Shown here in pieces: positions 16,749 through 25,544 of a DNA stretch of 64,000 nt. A program made the position numbers and the translations under genes. The notes below the pieces were generated by a model. It did not search any database. It saw nothing but the letters and a program-made list of their open reading frames with translations, and had not been told where the DNA came from. The DNA comes from Guptibacillus spartinae (lineage in GTDB: Bacteria > Bacillota > Bacilli > Bacillales > Guptibacillaceae). Each line of letters begins with the position of its first letter. Position 1 is the stretch's first letter. The stretch lies in assembly GCF_028610625.1 (NCBI RefSeq), contig NZ_JAQQWU010000009.1:124001-188000 (forward strand). The letters are read 5' to 3'.

Positions 16749-17963
16749 ATGGATGCACTTGATGTAATGGGAAAGAAGGATGAAATATTCCCTTACTTCC
16801 AGCCGATTGTTAGCGCTGATAAGCAGCAAATTATTGGATATGAAGTTCTTGGGAGAATTAAAACTGAAGAAGGAATAAGGAGCCTCGGCTTTTTCTTTCG
16901 CGATCAATCAATACCTGAAGAGTACATATTGGAAATTGATTCACATATTCGGAATTGTGCCATTGATATCTTTTTGGAGCGCGAAACGAGTCAGTGCCTG
17001 TTTTTTAATGCTAGCGCAAGACACTTACTGTTTGACCATGGTGAAACGTTGACGCATTCTCTAGAAGAATATTTTAATAAAGGCATTGCTTATGACCAAA
17101 TTGTGATTGAAGTATCGGATTATGATATGGGGGATGATGAGCTCCAGAAGTTGCAACATATTCTCACCTACTACAAAAGCCTCGGAGTTCAGGTTGCCGT
17201 GAGTCATACCGGTAACTCGATGAGCAATATTGAAAAAATCGCCATCCTGAATCCGAACATCATCAAGGTAGGATTAGTGAACTTAAAAGATAAAGGGATG
17301 CCACCTGAGTATCGCGAAGTACTCTATGCTTTGTCAATGCTAGGAAGAAAGATAGGTTCAACATTATTGTTTGAAGGTATTGAGGGAATTGGCCAATTAA
17401 AGTACGCGTGGGAGAATGGAGGAAGGTATTACCAGGGGTATTATCTGGGTAAGCCTGCGGCAGAATTTCTTGATGTGAATAGGTATAGAGAACTTCTAAC
17501 TAAAGAATTTCAACATTTCATTACTCATGAAAGAAAACGCCTTCTTTCACTTTACGAACTTTCGCAAAATTTCAACCGTCATTTACAGCAGCAGATCAAG
17601 CGATATAAGCAAAATGATTGGAATACGATTGTGAGCGAAGCTGCTCACTCTTTAGGAAATGCGTGCTTTAGAGGATATATTTGTGATGAAGATGGTCACC
17701 AAGTTTCAGCTAACTATTATCGAAATGGCGATGGAAATTGGGAGTTTCAACCTGAATACGAAGGGGACAATTGGAGTTGGCGACCCTATTTTCTTGAAAA
17801 CATTGTAAGGATGAAACATGACCAGGTAGGAATCCTTTCTGATCTTTATAGCGATATCGAAACAAATGAACTCATACGCACGTATTCTTATCCTATTAAT
17901 GAATCTTACTACTTGTTTCTCGACATTCCTTATCTTTATCTCTATGAAAGAGATGATTATTGA
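16749..17963 (+). CDS. ykuI: YkuI-like EAL-domain protein with degenerate metal site
   Basis: 404 residues. An EAL domain (about 10-255) is followed by the YkuI_C domain (about 260-400, ending FLDIPYLYLYE). Conserved EAL residues include E32 (EVLGR), N87, E121, K173, E209 and Q229. The usual metal-binding DD of the DDFG loop reads S152-H153 (AVSHTG), and the Asp after the conserved Lys is replaced (K-V-G for K-I-D). It may therefore bind but not cleave cyclic-di-GMP. Start: GGGAGGG eight bases before ATG 16749; the longer upstream frame has no binding site. Length matches B. subtilis YkuI (about 407). It is divergent from the LOV photoreceptor gene. Confidence 0.88.
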   Translation: MDALDVMGKKDEIFPYFQPIVSADKQQIIGYEVLGRIKTEEGIRSLGFFFRDQSIPEEYILEIDSHIRNCAIDIFLERETSQCLFFNASARHLLFDHGETLTHSLEEYFNKGIAYDQIVIEVSDYDMGDDELQKLQHILTYYKSLGVQVAVSHTGNSMSNIEKIAILNPNIIKVGLVNLKDKGMPPEYREVLYALSMLGRKIGSTLLFEGIEGIGQLKYAWENGGRYYQGYYLGKPAAEFLDVNRYRELLTKEFQHFITHERKRLLSLYELSQNFNRHLQQQIKRYKQNDWNTIVSEAAHSLGNACFRGYICDEDGHQVSANYYRNGDGNWEFQPEYEGDNWSWRPYFLENIVRMKHDQVGILSDLYSDIETNELIRTYSYPINESYYLFLDIPYLYLYERDDY

Positions 17964-18049
17964 TGTTCCACGTGGTTATTCCGTTTGAAACTAGAATGAA
18001 ATGCCGCGATGAAGGGTAGAAGTAAAAGAGTAATAAGAGGAGGGATAGG

Positions 18050-18451
18050 ATGCTTAAACGAATTTCTGTGAAAACAAGTAAGCGAGATGAAATGATCGAT
18101 ATTACGAGGGAAATAAAAGTGGCCATTCACGAAGCGAAAATTGAGCAGGGAGTTGTAATGGTTTATTCTGCTCATACAACTGCTGGGATTACAATCAATG
18201 AAAACGCGGATCCTGATGTCAAACACGATATGCTAATGAGGTTGGATGAAGTCTATCCGTGGGAGCATCCGAAGTACCGTCATGCTGAAGGGAATTCTGC
18301 TTCTCATTTGAAGACAAGTACAGTTGGAGCTTCCCAAATAATCATTATTGAAGAGGGAGATTTGGTTCTTGGCACGTGGCAGGGAATTTATTTCTGTGAA
18401 TTTGATGGGCCACGGAACCGTACAGTTTACATTAAAACGATGGAGGGATAA
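18050..18451 (+). CDS. yjbQ: YjbQ/UPF0047 family protein (YugU type)
   Basis: 133 residues, the full family length. It contains the conserved segments [20 protein letters not shown] (about 43-62) and [15 protein letters not shown] (about 82-96), with the two metal-binding His clusters. Members have weak thiamine phosphate synthase activity in vitro; the true role is unclear. ATG 18050 follows AGGAGGGATAGG. The stop is 2 bases before the start of the phosphatase gene, making it the first gene of a probable five-gene operon. Confidence 0.9.
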   Translation: MLKRISVKTSKRDEMIDITREIKVAIHEAKIEQGVVMVYSAHTTAGITINENADPDVKHDMLMRLDEVYPWEHPKYRHAEGNSASHLKTSTVGASQIIIIEEGDLVLGTWQGIYFCEFDGPRNRTVYIKTMEG

Positions 18452-18453
18452 TC

Positions 18454-18924
18454 ATGATCCGAGTTCTATTCGTATGTCTGGGGAATATTTGCCGTTCACC
18501 GATGGCAGAAGCTGTTCTCCGGTCGAAAGTAGCGAAAGCTGGATTAGATGATCAGATCGAAATTGACTCTGCTGGTACGGGCGATTGGCACGTTGGTGAG
18601 CCTCCACACGAAGGCACAGCGGAGATTTTGTCGAAACAAAATATCTCAACAGAAGGTATGAAAGCCCGGCAAGTAAAGGAAGCTGATCTGTTGCACTATC
18701 ACTATGTCGTGGCCATGGATGCTGGAAATCTTGGAGAACTTCATGAAATGGCAGGAGTCAAACCCACTACCTCACTGTCGAGGTTAATGGATTATGTGAG
18801 TGAAAGTGAAATAGAGGACGTTCCAGATCCTTACTTTGATGGTAACTTTAAAGAAGTTTATGAAATGGTAGAAGTCGGTTGCGAGCGATTGTTGGAACAT
18901 ATAAGAAATGAAGAAGGCATATGA
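18454..18924 (+). CDS. yfkJ: Low-molecular-weight protein-tyrosine-phosphatase (YfkJ type)
   Basis: 156 residues. The P-loop VCLGNICRSPMAEA (C8, R14) and the C-terminal general-acid motif DVPDPYFDG (about 124-132) define the family. The stop overlaps the kinase start (ATGA, 18921-18924). Related LMW-PTP enzymes also dephosphorylate ribulosamine 5-phosphates on protein lysines, and the kinase next door suggests a joint protein-deglycation role (inference). In B. subtilis yfkJ lies in an operon with yfkI and yfkH, equivalents of the last two genes here. Confidence 0.93.
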   Translation: MIRVLFVCLGNICRSPMAEAVLRSKVAKAGLDDQIEIDSAGTGDWHVGEPPHEGTAEILSKQNISTEGMKARQVKEADLLHYHYVVAMDAGNLGELHEMAGVKPTTSLSRLMDYVSESEIEDVPDPYFDGNFKEVYEMVEVGCERLLEHIRNEEGI

Positions 18925-19784
18925 AAAACATCGAGGAAGCAATTAGAAAAGCGGGTGACTTCACCACGATCGTGAAGGTAAAACGCGTATCAGGTGGATC
19001 AATAAATGACGCTTTCTATGTTCAAACACAAGAGCGAGAGTACTTTGCCAAAAGTAATCCTTCAGCACCAGCAGATTTTTTTCGTGCTGAGAAAGAAGGC
19101 TTAGAGCTGCTTTCGAGTCATAAAATATCGGTTCCTAAACCACTCTTGTTGCTCCCAAAAGGGGAAAGTGACATGGTTTTCCTTATGGAGTGGATACGGT
19201 CTTCCCCCTCAAGTAAGGAGGGGGATCGAGCACTCGGTAGTCTAGTTGCTAGGATGCATCGGAACAAGGTTCAGTTCGCTGGTTTAGAACAAGATAATTA
19301 TATTGGCGAATTAGATCAAAAGAATCAACCCTCCACTGACTGGGTATCTTTTTTTAGAGACCAGCGACTTGGAACCATGCAGGAGCTTGCTCGAAATAAG
19401 AGAAAGCTTTCTGTCGAGCGTGACCACCGCTTAACCGCTCTGCGAGAACGTCTCGATACGATCATTGGGCATCACCCGGATTTTTCCCTCTTGCATGGTG
19501 ATCTTTGGGGAGGTAATTGGCTGATGGATGATAAAGGAGAGCCTTATCTCATTGATCCTGCCGTTTATTATGGAGACCGAGAAATCGATATTGCATTTAC
19601 ATATCTATTTGGGGGGTACTCGAAGGAATTTTATCAGCAATATCAAGCTGACTTACCGTTAGAGAAGGAATTCAAGGATCGAATTCCCATCTATCAATTG
19701 TATTATTTACTTGTTCATCTGATCCTATTTGGGGAAAGCTATGGAAGCGCAGTGGATCGTATTCTGCAAAAGTATACGGTTTAA
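18921..19784 (+). CDS. Fructosamine/ketosamine-3-kinase family protein
   Basis: 287 residues. The nucleotide loop region VSGGSINDAFYV (about 23-34), the lysine in EYFAKSNPS, the catalytic LLHGDLWGGNW (about 192-202, HGD-x5-N) and YLIDPAVYYGDREIDIA (about 210-226, the DPA metal motif) are those of the fructosamine-kinase family. It is thought to phosphorylate O3 of ketosamine adducts on protein lysines, destabilising them. Translation is coupled to the phosphatase by the ATGA overlap. I do not recall a kinase at this position in the B. subtilis operon. Confidence 0.9.
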   Translation: MKNIEEAIRKAGDFTTIVKVKRVSGGSINDAFYVQTQEREYFAKSNPSAPADFFRAEKEGLELLSSHKISVPKPLLLLPKGESDMVFLMEWIRSSPSSKEGDRALGSLVARMHRNKVQFAGLEQDNYIGELDQKNQPSTDWVSFFRDQRLGTMQELARNKRKLSVERDHRLTALRERLDTIIGHHPDFSLLHGDLWGGNWLMDDKGEPYLIDPAVYYGDREIDIAFTYLFGGYSKEFYQQYQADLPLEKEFKDRIPIYQLYYLLVHLILFGESYGSAVDRILQKYTV

Positions 19785-19853
19785 CTGCGGTGGTTTCGGA
19801 GTGAACGATTAAGGGAAATAAAGCTCATCTTAATCTAACGAGGAGGAATTGAA

Positions 19854-20255
19854 ATGAGTCAGACATATTCAGGCGGTAGTCAAAATAAACTGTTTAAGGC
19901 AGTCCTTATTGGTGGACTGGCCGGTGCTCTTATTTCACTTCTAGATCGAGGCACACGAGAATCTATTCAGAATGGTTCGAAAAAAGCTGGTAGTATTTTG
20001 CGAGATGTTAAAAATAATCCATCTTATTATACGGATAAATGGAAGCAAACCGTGGATGATGCTAGCGAGCTTATGAAGGAAGTGCAGGATGATATTTCCA
20101 CATTGTCAGAGAAATTTAACGGACTGAAAGAAAGTTCAGTGGAAGCATTTAACCTTGTGAAAGAAACGCAACACGATCTTAAAGAAATAGGCTCAAGAGT
20201 GGTTGAAGCTGGTGAAGAGCTCACTAGTAACAACGGCGATAAATTAACACATTAA
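19854..20255 (+). CDS. YtxH-like general stress protein
   Basis: 133 residues. One N-terminal hydrophobic helix (about 14-30, LFKAVLIGGLAGALISLL) contains the YtxH signature, followed by a long amphipathic helical tail. This resembles the YtxH/YfkI type of membrane-attached stress proteins. AGGAGGAATTG precedes ATG 19854. It lies 69 bases after the kinase and 29 before yfkH, so it probably belongs to the same operon; it may correspond to B. subtilis yfkI by position. Confidence 0.7.
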   Translation: MSQTYSGGSQNKLFKAVLIGGLAGALISLLDRGTRESIQNGSKKAGSILRDVKNNPSYYTDKWKQTVDDASELMKEVQDDISTLSEKFNGLKESSVEAFNLVKETQHDLKEIGSRVVEAGEELTSNNGDKLTH

Positions 20256-20284
20256 TCGAGCGTACAGCGTCAGGAGGGTAAAGA

Positions 20285-21109
20285 GTGGATGCATCGTTAG
20301 GACAATTTTCAAAACAGCTTATTTCAAGAATAAAAGAACATCAGGTGACTGATTTATCAGCACAACTTGCTTATTATTTCTTGTTATCGCTGTTTCCTTT
20401 TCTAATATTCGCTATTACTCTCCTGACTCACTTTGATTTCTCGCAGGATCAAATACTTGATTTAATCGCTCAATATGCACCATCAGAATCATTTGTTACA
20501 ATTCAAGAAAACATTATACTGGAAGATGGCGCGCGTAAAGGGCTCTTATCATTCGGGGTTATTGCGACCATCTGGTCTGCTTCCAATGCGATTAATGCTA
20601 TTATTAAATCCCTAAACCGGGCTTATAATGTGCAAGAAAGTCGACATTTTTTACTAGCAAGAGGATTATCGGTTCTTTTGTCATTAGCGATGATCTTTGT
20701 TATTGTTGTGGCGTTAGTATTACCTGTCTTCGGTGAAGCGCTTTGGCGCTTTTTTGTGACAATTTTTGAGTTACCTGAGTCGTTAGGCTTCATGTTTGGA
20801 ATCATCCGGTGGATTTTGAGCCTGTCTATTATGATTGTGGTGTTCATGTTTATTTATTACTACGCACCAAATAAGCGATTATATTATAAAGACGTGCTAC
20901 TTGGGTCTATATTTGCTTCAGTATTATGGCAGCTTGTGTCTCTCGCTTTCTCCTATTACATCAATAATTTCAGTAACTACTCTGCAACGTATGGAAGCCT
21001 TGGAGGGGTAATCGCACTGATGCTCTGGTTTTACCTTACTGGGCTAATCATTATTATTGGTGGGGAAGTGAATGCCACCTCAAATTATTTTAGAAAAAAA
21101 GCCCAATAG
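20285..21109 (+). CDS. yfkH: YihY/BrkB family membrane protein (YfkH)
   Basis: 274 residues with six membrane helices. It has the family motifs LSAQLAYYFLLSLFPFLIF (about 20-38), WSASNAINAIIKSLNRAYNV (about 97-116) and the late SYYINNFSNYSATYGSLGGVIALMLWFYLTG region. It was once mis-called ribonuclease BN; the function is unknown. Start: GTG 20285, with AGGAGGGT at 20271-20278. Last gene of the yjbQ-yfkJ-kinase-YtxH-yfkH group, closed by a terminator. Confidence 0.9.
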   Translation: MDASLGQFSKQLISRIKEHQVTDLSAQLAYYFLLSLFPFLIFAITLLTHFDFSQDQILDLIAQYAPSESFVTIQENIILEDGARKGLLSFGVIATIWSASNAINAIIKSLNRAYNVQESRHFLLARGLSVLLSLAMIFVIVVALVLPVFGEALWRFFVTIFELPESLGFMFGIIRWILSLSIMIVVFMFIYYYAPNKRLYYKDVLLGSIFASVLWQLVSLAFSYYINNFSNYSATYGSLGGVIALMLWFYLTGLIIIIGGEVNATSNYFRKKAQ

Positions 21110-21150
21110 CGTTAGCTGCAAGGAGCTAATTCTATCAGGCTTTTTTGTTT
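21097..21150 (+). terminator. Terminator of the yfkH operon
   Basis: An AAAAAAGCC...GGCTTTTTT base stem carries an inner hairpin (GTTAGCT / AGCTAAT) and ends in a T run. It overlaps the yfkH stop. Confidence 0.6.
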
Positions 21151-21228
21151 TGATTTTAAGCAAAGCTGAAAGGCGAGTGTCGAATGAGAAAAAAATCGAG
21201 AAATCAACAATATAAGCTAACATAGCCT

Positions 21229-23136
21229 TTATTTTAATAAACGGAGTCCGTTTAAGATGACGAGAATGGTACTTCCCTCATGCCCGAGTACCCCTAAAGG
21301 AAGGGTTAAGAACTGAAAAAAGTTAGAAGCGATCAGAATAAGAATAACGGAAATGGAGAAAATTACATTTTGCTTAACGATTTTGTTTAACCGGTTAGAA
21401 AGGTTTACAGCTCGAGTCAGTTTGCCGAGGTCGTTTTTCATAAGAACCACATCTGCTGTTTCAAGTGCAACATCAGTTCCCTGACCCATTGCAATTCCAA
21501 CATCCGAAACGGCGAGCGCTGGTGCATCATTGATCCCGTCCCCAATCATGCCGACCGTTTGATATTTCTTTTTTAGTTCTTTCAATCGTTTTACTTTATC
21601 TTCTGGAAGACAATTAGCATAATAAGAACTTATTCCGACTTCTTCAGCAATAGCTTTTGCTGTTTGTTCGCTGTCCCCAGTCAACATAATTGGTTCAATT
21701 CCTCGCCTTTTTAGTGCTTTCACCATCGTTGCTGATTCACTGCGAACTTTATCTTTTAAAGCAATCATTCCAGCGATTCCGTGGTTGTCTGCAGCAAGTA
21801 CGATGGTTTTACCACTTGATTGCAGGTGACGATAGTTTTCTTCGAATAAATCAAACCCCTCGTCTTCAGAAAAGAACGCTAATTTACCGACCTTCCAGCT
21901 CGTTCCCTCAATGGAAGCTTTTATCCCCCATCCAGAATGGTCCATCATATCTTCAGGCTCTAGAAAAGTGACGTCGCCTGCGTGATCAACAATGGCCTTG
22001 GCAAGTGGATGTGTTGATTGTCGCTCAATGGAAGCGACGATGTTAATAAAGGTTTCCTCGCTCATATCTGCTCGAGTATCAACATCCGTTACGACTGGCG
22101 AACCCTCGGTTAGTGTTCCCGTCTTATCTAGCGCAACTGCTTTCATTGAACCAAGCTGTTCAAGATGCACGCCACCCTTAAAGAGAATGCCATTCCGTGC
22201 ACCTGCGGAAATAGCAGAGAGTGTGGCTGGCATAATCGAAGCTACTAAAGCACATGGAGAAGCTACAACGAGAAAGACCATGGCACGATAGATTGTCTCC
22301 TCCCATGTCCAACCAAATAGAAAATGGGGGAGGACCATAAGAAGCGCGCCAACTACTAAAACAATCTTTACGTACCAACCTTCTAATTTTTCAATAAAGA
22401 GCTGGGACGGTGCTTTTTGATCTTGTGCTTCTTGTACAAGTGAAATTATTTTCTGAAACACTGTGTCTTCGCTACGTTTCGTCATTTTAATTGTTAAATG
22501 TCCCGAAATATTTAACGTTCCAGCAAACACCTCTTCGTCAATCCGTTTAATAACAGGGATAGATTCACCTGTAATAGCTGATTGATCAAGCGACGTTTGC
22601 CCTTTCGTAATGACGCCATCAACAGGTACGCGCTCTCCTGGTTTAATTAAAATAACATCACCAATGGAAAGAGAAGCGGCCGGAACAACCCGTTCTTCTC
22701 CATTTGAAAAGATCGTTGCCGTTTCTGGTTGTATTTCCATAAGGGACTCAAGTTCACGTTCACTTTTATTGAGTGTGTAAGTTTCGAGTGCTCCGCTTAG
22801 TGCGAAAATAAAGATTAGAATGGCGCCCTCTGTCCAGTAACCTATACTCCCTGCCCCAATGGCTGCAATAATCATAAGAAGCTCGACATTCACATCTTTT
22901 TCGGCAATAGAATCCTCGATTCCTTCTTTCGCTTTGGCGAAGCCTCCGATAACAAATGCGATGATATATAGCATTGATTCAATAGTAGAAGAATAGGTGC
23001 CCTCTGTGATCCAAGTGAATGCAATAATGAGTCCACTGAACAGGGCAGCTCCGAGTTCCGCATGTTTTTTTATCGCATGCCACCAAAAAGAGGTGTGTGA
23101 GGGAAAGGTATTTGAGTTTAAATTTACTTGTTCCAT
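21229..23136 (-). CDS. pfeT: P1B4-type metal-transporting ATPase (PfeT/ZosA-like)
   Basis: 635 residues. No N-terminal metal-binding domain; TGES actuator motif; transmembrane SPC (about 293-295, VVASPCALVAS); phosphorylation motif DKTGTLTEG (Asp 337); GDGINDAPAL hinge; and C-terminal GHEGSTILVILNGLRLL. SPC plus HEGS/T define the P1B4 class. The B. subtilis member, first called ZosA and later PfeT, exports ferrous iron under PerR control; zinc or cobalt cannot be excluded. Start: ATG 23136 lies seven bases after GGGAGG; earlier in-frame starts lack a binding site. A PerR-like box is at 23285-23299. Confidence 0.88.
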   Translation of the reverse strand: MEQVNLNSNTFPSHTSFWWHAIKKHAELGAALFSGLIIAFTWITEGTYSSTIESMLYIIAFVIGGFAKAKEGIEDSIAEKDVNVELLMIIAAIGAGSIGYWTEGAILIFIFALSGALETYTLNKSERELESLMEIQPETATIFSNGEERVVPAASLSIGDVILIKPGERVPVDGVITKGQTSLDQSAITGESIPVIKRIDEEVFAGTLNISGHLTIKMTKRSEDTVFQKIISLVQEAQDQKAPSQLFIEKLEGWYVKIVLVVGALLMVLPHFLFGWTWEETIYRAMVFLVVASPCALVASIMPATLSAISAGARNGILFKGGVHLEQLGSMKAVALDKTGTLTEGSPVVTDVDTRADMSEETFINIVASIERQSTHPLAKAIVDHAGDVTFLEPEDMMDHSGWGIKASIEGTSWKVGKLAFFSEDEGFDLFEENYRHLQSSGKTIVLAADNHGIAGMIALKDKVRSESATMVKALKRRGIEPIMLTGDSEQTAKAIAEEVGISSYYANCLPEDKVKRLKELKKKYQTVGMIGDGINDAPALAVSDVGIAMGQGTDVALETADVVLMKNDLGKLTRAVNLSNRLNKIVKQNVIFSISVILILIASNFFQFLTLPLGVLGHEGSTILVILNGLRLLK

Positions 23137-23284
23137 TATCATTCCTCCCTTTTCTAATTGAGAATAATAGTCATCATCATTCCCCTTAAAAACGTGCAAT
23201 GCTGCGACCAATTGAAGGTCACAGCAATATAAACGCCCGCAAATATGTTATTTAAACTGTTTATTGAGAATGAATTTCATTAGA

Positions 23285-23299
23285 TTAGAATTATTATTA
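23285..23299. promoter_or_regulatory. PerR-box-like site upstream of the P1B4 ATPase gene
   Basis: TTAGAATTATTATTA agrees with the PerR consensus TTATAATNATTATAA at 12 of 14 defined positions. It lies about 150 bases upstream of the ATPase start on the minus strand, in a 308-base gap shared with the divergent VLRF1 gene. The rest of the gap is AT-rich; I see no further gene in it. Confidence 0.45.
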
Positions 23300-23444
23300 T
23301 ATTTTAATGATTTTATTCTATCACATCCTTCGGTTTTTGACTATATTAAAAATCACAATTGGGCTGAATGATTTTACGTTTAAAAATGGGAAAAGTGTGG
23401 GAATTGGAAGAGTAATAAACAAATGAATGACAAGGAGGAGAACA

Positions 23445-24242
23445 ATGTTATTAAAAGAAAAGCTAGATCAGTTAAAACATGCGCAGGTTCAAAAGCCGGA
23501 TAAAGTGATGACTTTGTATTTGAATACCGATCGTCGTGACGCTGACCGACAAAACGGAGAATGGAAAATTCAGTTGAAAAACGGCTTTCGTAATTTTGAA
23601 GACTACTTAAAGCAAAGCGATAATAAAGAAGAACTTGAAAAATATGAGAAAGTAAAAGGGAAAATTCAAGAAGAAATTGATCGTATTGAGAATGATTTGA
23701 AACGTGGACTTATTATTATTGCCTCTTCCGATGATCAGATATGGCTTGTGGAGCGTACTCAGGTACCAGTTGAAACGAATATATACTGGGAAGAAGAAGC
23801 CCATCTTGAAGCATTAGAAAAGTTACAAAGTGATTATCCGAACACAGGCATCATTCTTGTTCATCATGATTATGTTCGCATTCTTGAAACAGAGCTTGGG
23901 TTTTTAACAAAGAGTGAAGAGTATGCTTGGGATCCCGATGAAGACAACTGGAGAATCTATGAAGGAACAACAGGAAACGAGAATATTTCTGGAAATGGGA
24001 GTACCGCACAGCGAGAACTTTATGAAGATCGCATAAAAGCGAACCGTGAAAGATGGTATAAATCAATGGCTGCGAAGCTTGATAAAAAAGCAAAAAATCG
24101 TCAGTGGGAAAAAATTTATGTAGCTGGTGAAAAAGAAGAGGCTAATGAGTTAAATGACTTAATGAATAAGCAGTCAATCGTTGTCGGAAAAAATTATGCA
24201 GATAAACGAGATGATGAAGTGATTGAGTCGCTCGTATCGTAA
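23445..24242 (+). CDS. VLRF1/aeRF1-type release-factor-like protein
   Basis: 265 residues. The opening LKEKLDQLKHAQVQKPDKVMTLYLNTD, in short pieces KPDKVMTLYLNTDRRD, is typical of bacterial archaeo-eukaryotic release-factor-like proteins annotated as VLRF1 family. The predicted alternating alpha/beta core (LIIIASSDDQIWLVER; GIILVHHDYVRILE) matches an eRF1 domain-2-like fold. Relatives (eukaryotic Vms1) cleave peptidyl-tRNA on stalled ribosomes; whether this one does is inference. Start: AAGGAGGAG (23432-23440) five bases before ATG 23445. It is monocistronic, with a terminator. Confidence 0.68.
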   Translation: MLLKEKLDQLKHAQVQKPDKVMTLYLNTDRRDADRQNGEWKIQLKNGFRNFEDYLKQSDNKEELEKYEKVKGKIQEEIDRIENDLKRGLIIIASSDDQIWLVERTQVPVETNIYWEEEAHLEALEKLQSDYPNTGIILVHHDYVRILETELGFLTKSEEYAWDPDEDNWRIYEGTTGNENISGNGSTAQRELYEDRIKANRERWYKSMAAKLDKKAKNRQWEKIYVAGEKEEANELNDLMNKQSIVVGKNYADKRDDEVIESLVS

Positions 24243-24246
24243 TGAG

Positions 24247-24273
24247 AAAAGCACCCAAACGGGTGCTTTTTTT
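24247..24273. terminator. Bidirectional terminator
   Basis: AAAAGCACCC AAAC GGGTGCTTTTTTT, between the VLRF1 gene and the convergent methyltransferase fusion. Confidence 0.8.
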
Positions 24274-25444
24274 ATTCCACATGTTTCGTTGCATTAACAG
24301 TAAAGATTTTTGGAATGCCTCGATCATGCAGTTTGATATTTGGTTCTTCGGTTAACTGTTTTAGAATAAGCCCTTCATCGGCCATACTTGTTAGAATTTC
24401 CCCTAATGTCCACTTTCGCTGCAAAACCACACTGTCTTCCATATCGTCCGTGAGGTGCTTTTCATAGGCAACCACAGTTTTGTTTATGGTAGGATCAAAA
24501 TAATTACCATCTACTTTGTGCTTCTTTCCTTTGGAAGTAATCAGCTTTATTGAAATCGGATGAAAGTCTTGAAGGACAAAGGTGCCGCCGTTCTTTAAGA
24601 GGCGAGACACTACTCTAAACAACGGGTGAAGATCAAGGAAATAATGTAATATCCCTAGCTCCATTACAATAACATCAAATTCTCCATCGTGAGAATCCAT
24701 CTTTAAAATATCAGCTACAATGTAAGTAAGATCAATCCCACAATGGTTGGCTATTTCTTTAGCGTACCGTTCATTTTCATACGAAAAATCAATGACTGTG
24801 ACATTGGCTCCCATAAGACTCATTGCTGTGGCTTTCATCCCATGTGAACCCATGAGGTTGGCTACTTTCTTTCCCTGTAAAGAAGGAAGATAGGGCAACA
24901 ATGATTTAATGCGCGAAGAAGGATTATCTTTAAGCTTTGTGGCTGCTTCTTCTGGAGTACCGAATCGATTTAATAAAGCCTCATAGGTTTTTTGGTTCCA
25001 GGATTTTTTATTTTGCTCTGTAACGCTTTGCTGAACGTTCCTTAGGTGTGTCTCAACAGCCACTCGCCACTCTGGAAGCTGCTGATAATAGTAAAGAGAA
25101 AGGCATGGAACGCTCGTATCTCTTAGAGAAACGTTGACTAAGTAAGGGTTTGTTCGAATGACGGTATTGTATGTACATTCAACACGAACCGACGTATTTG
25201 CGATCTGATAGATGGCATACGACATGTCTGAACTGTGTTCAGGTTTTGCGGTCCCGTATGTTTGGTTGAATCTATGAATCACGGACTCAAACCCATCCCA
25301 TTGAACCGAAACGGATATAGTATGAGGTGTATCTACTGCACCCTGAAGCCATAGGGCAGTTTCATTTATATAAAAATAAGGAATGTTATAGTTGTTCAGG
25401 GCTGAAGATAATTGCAATAAGACGTTTTCTTTGGAGCTCGACAT
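24272..25444 (-). CDS. Methyltransferase with an N-terminal degenerate nucleotidyltransferase-like domain
   Basis: 390 residues in two parts. Residues about 1-150 resemble an AbiEii/MNT-type nucleotidyltransferase fold (ALNNYNIPYFYINETALWLQG, then a strand with ISVSVQWD). The GS and DxD catalytic residues seem to be lost. Residues about 160-390 are a class I SAM methyltransferase: KKVANLMGSHGMKATAMSLMG (motif I, altered), VTVIDFSYENERYA (acidic motif II), FDVIVMELGILHYF (motif IV) and LLKNGGTFVLQDFHP. The substrate is unknown. ATG 25444 follows GAGGTG. The fusion is unusual; the methyltransferase call is firm, the N-terminal call tentative. Confidence 0.75.
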   Translation of the reverse strand: MSSSKENVLLQLSSALNNYNIPYFYINETALWLQGAVDTPHTISVSVQWDGFESVIHRFNQTYGTAKPEHSSDMSYAIYQIANTSVRVECTYNTVIRTNPYLVNVSLRDTSVPCLSLYYYQQLPEWRVAVETHLRNVQQSVTEQNKKSWNQKTYEALLNRFGTPEEAATKLKDNPSSRIKSLLPYLPSLQGKKVANLMGSHGMKATAMSLMGANVTVIDFSYENERYAKEIANHCGIDLTYIVADILKMDSHDGEFDVIVMELGILHYFLDLHPLFRVVSRLLKNGGTFVLQDFHPISIKLITSKGKKHKVDGNYFDPTINKTVVAYEKHLTDDMEDSVVLQRKWTLGEILTSMADEGLILKQLTEEPNIKLHDRGIPKIFTVNATKHVE

Positions 25445-25544
25445 TGTTTCACCTCAATTTTGTTACATGAACATATTTTGTATAGAATACTATAGCATAT
25501 AGACAGGCCATAAGGCATCTGAAGAATAGGGAGAGACAGAGATT

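Noticed and set aside
23137..23211. 25-residue N-terminal extension of the P1B4 ATPase
   Set aside because: It precedes the GGGAGG binding site for ATG 23136 and would not be a metal-binding domain.
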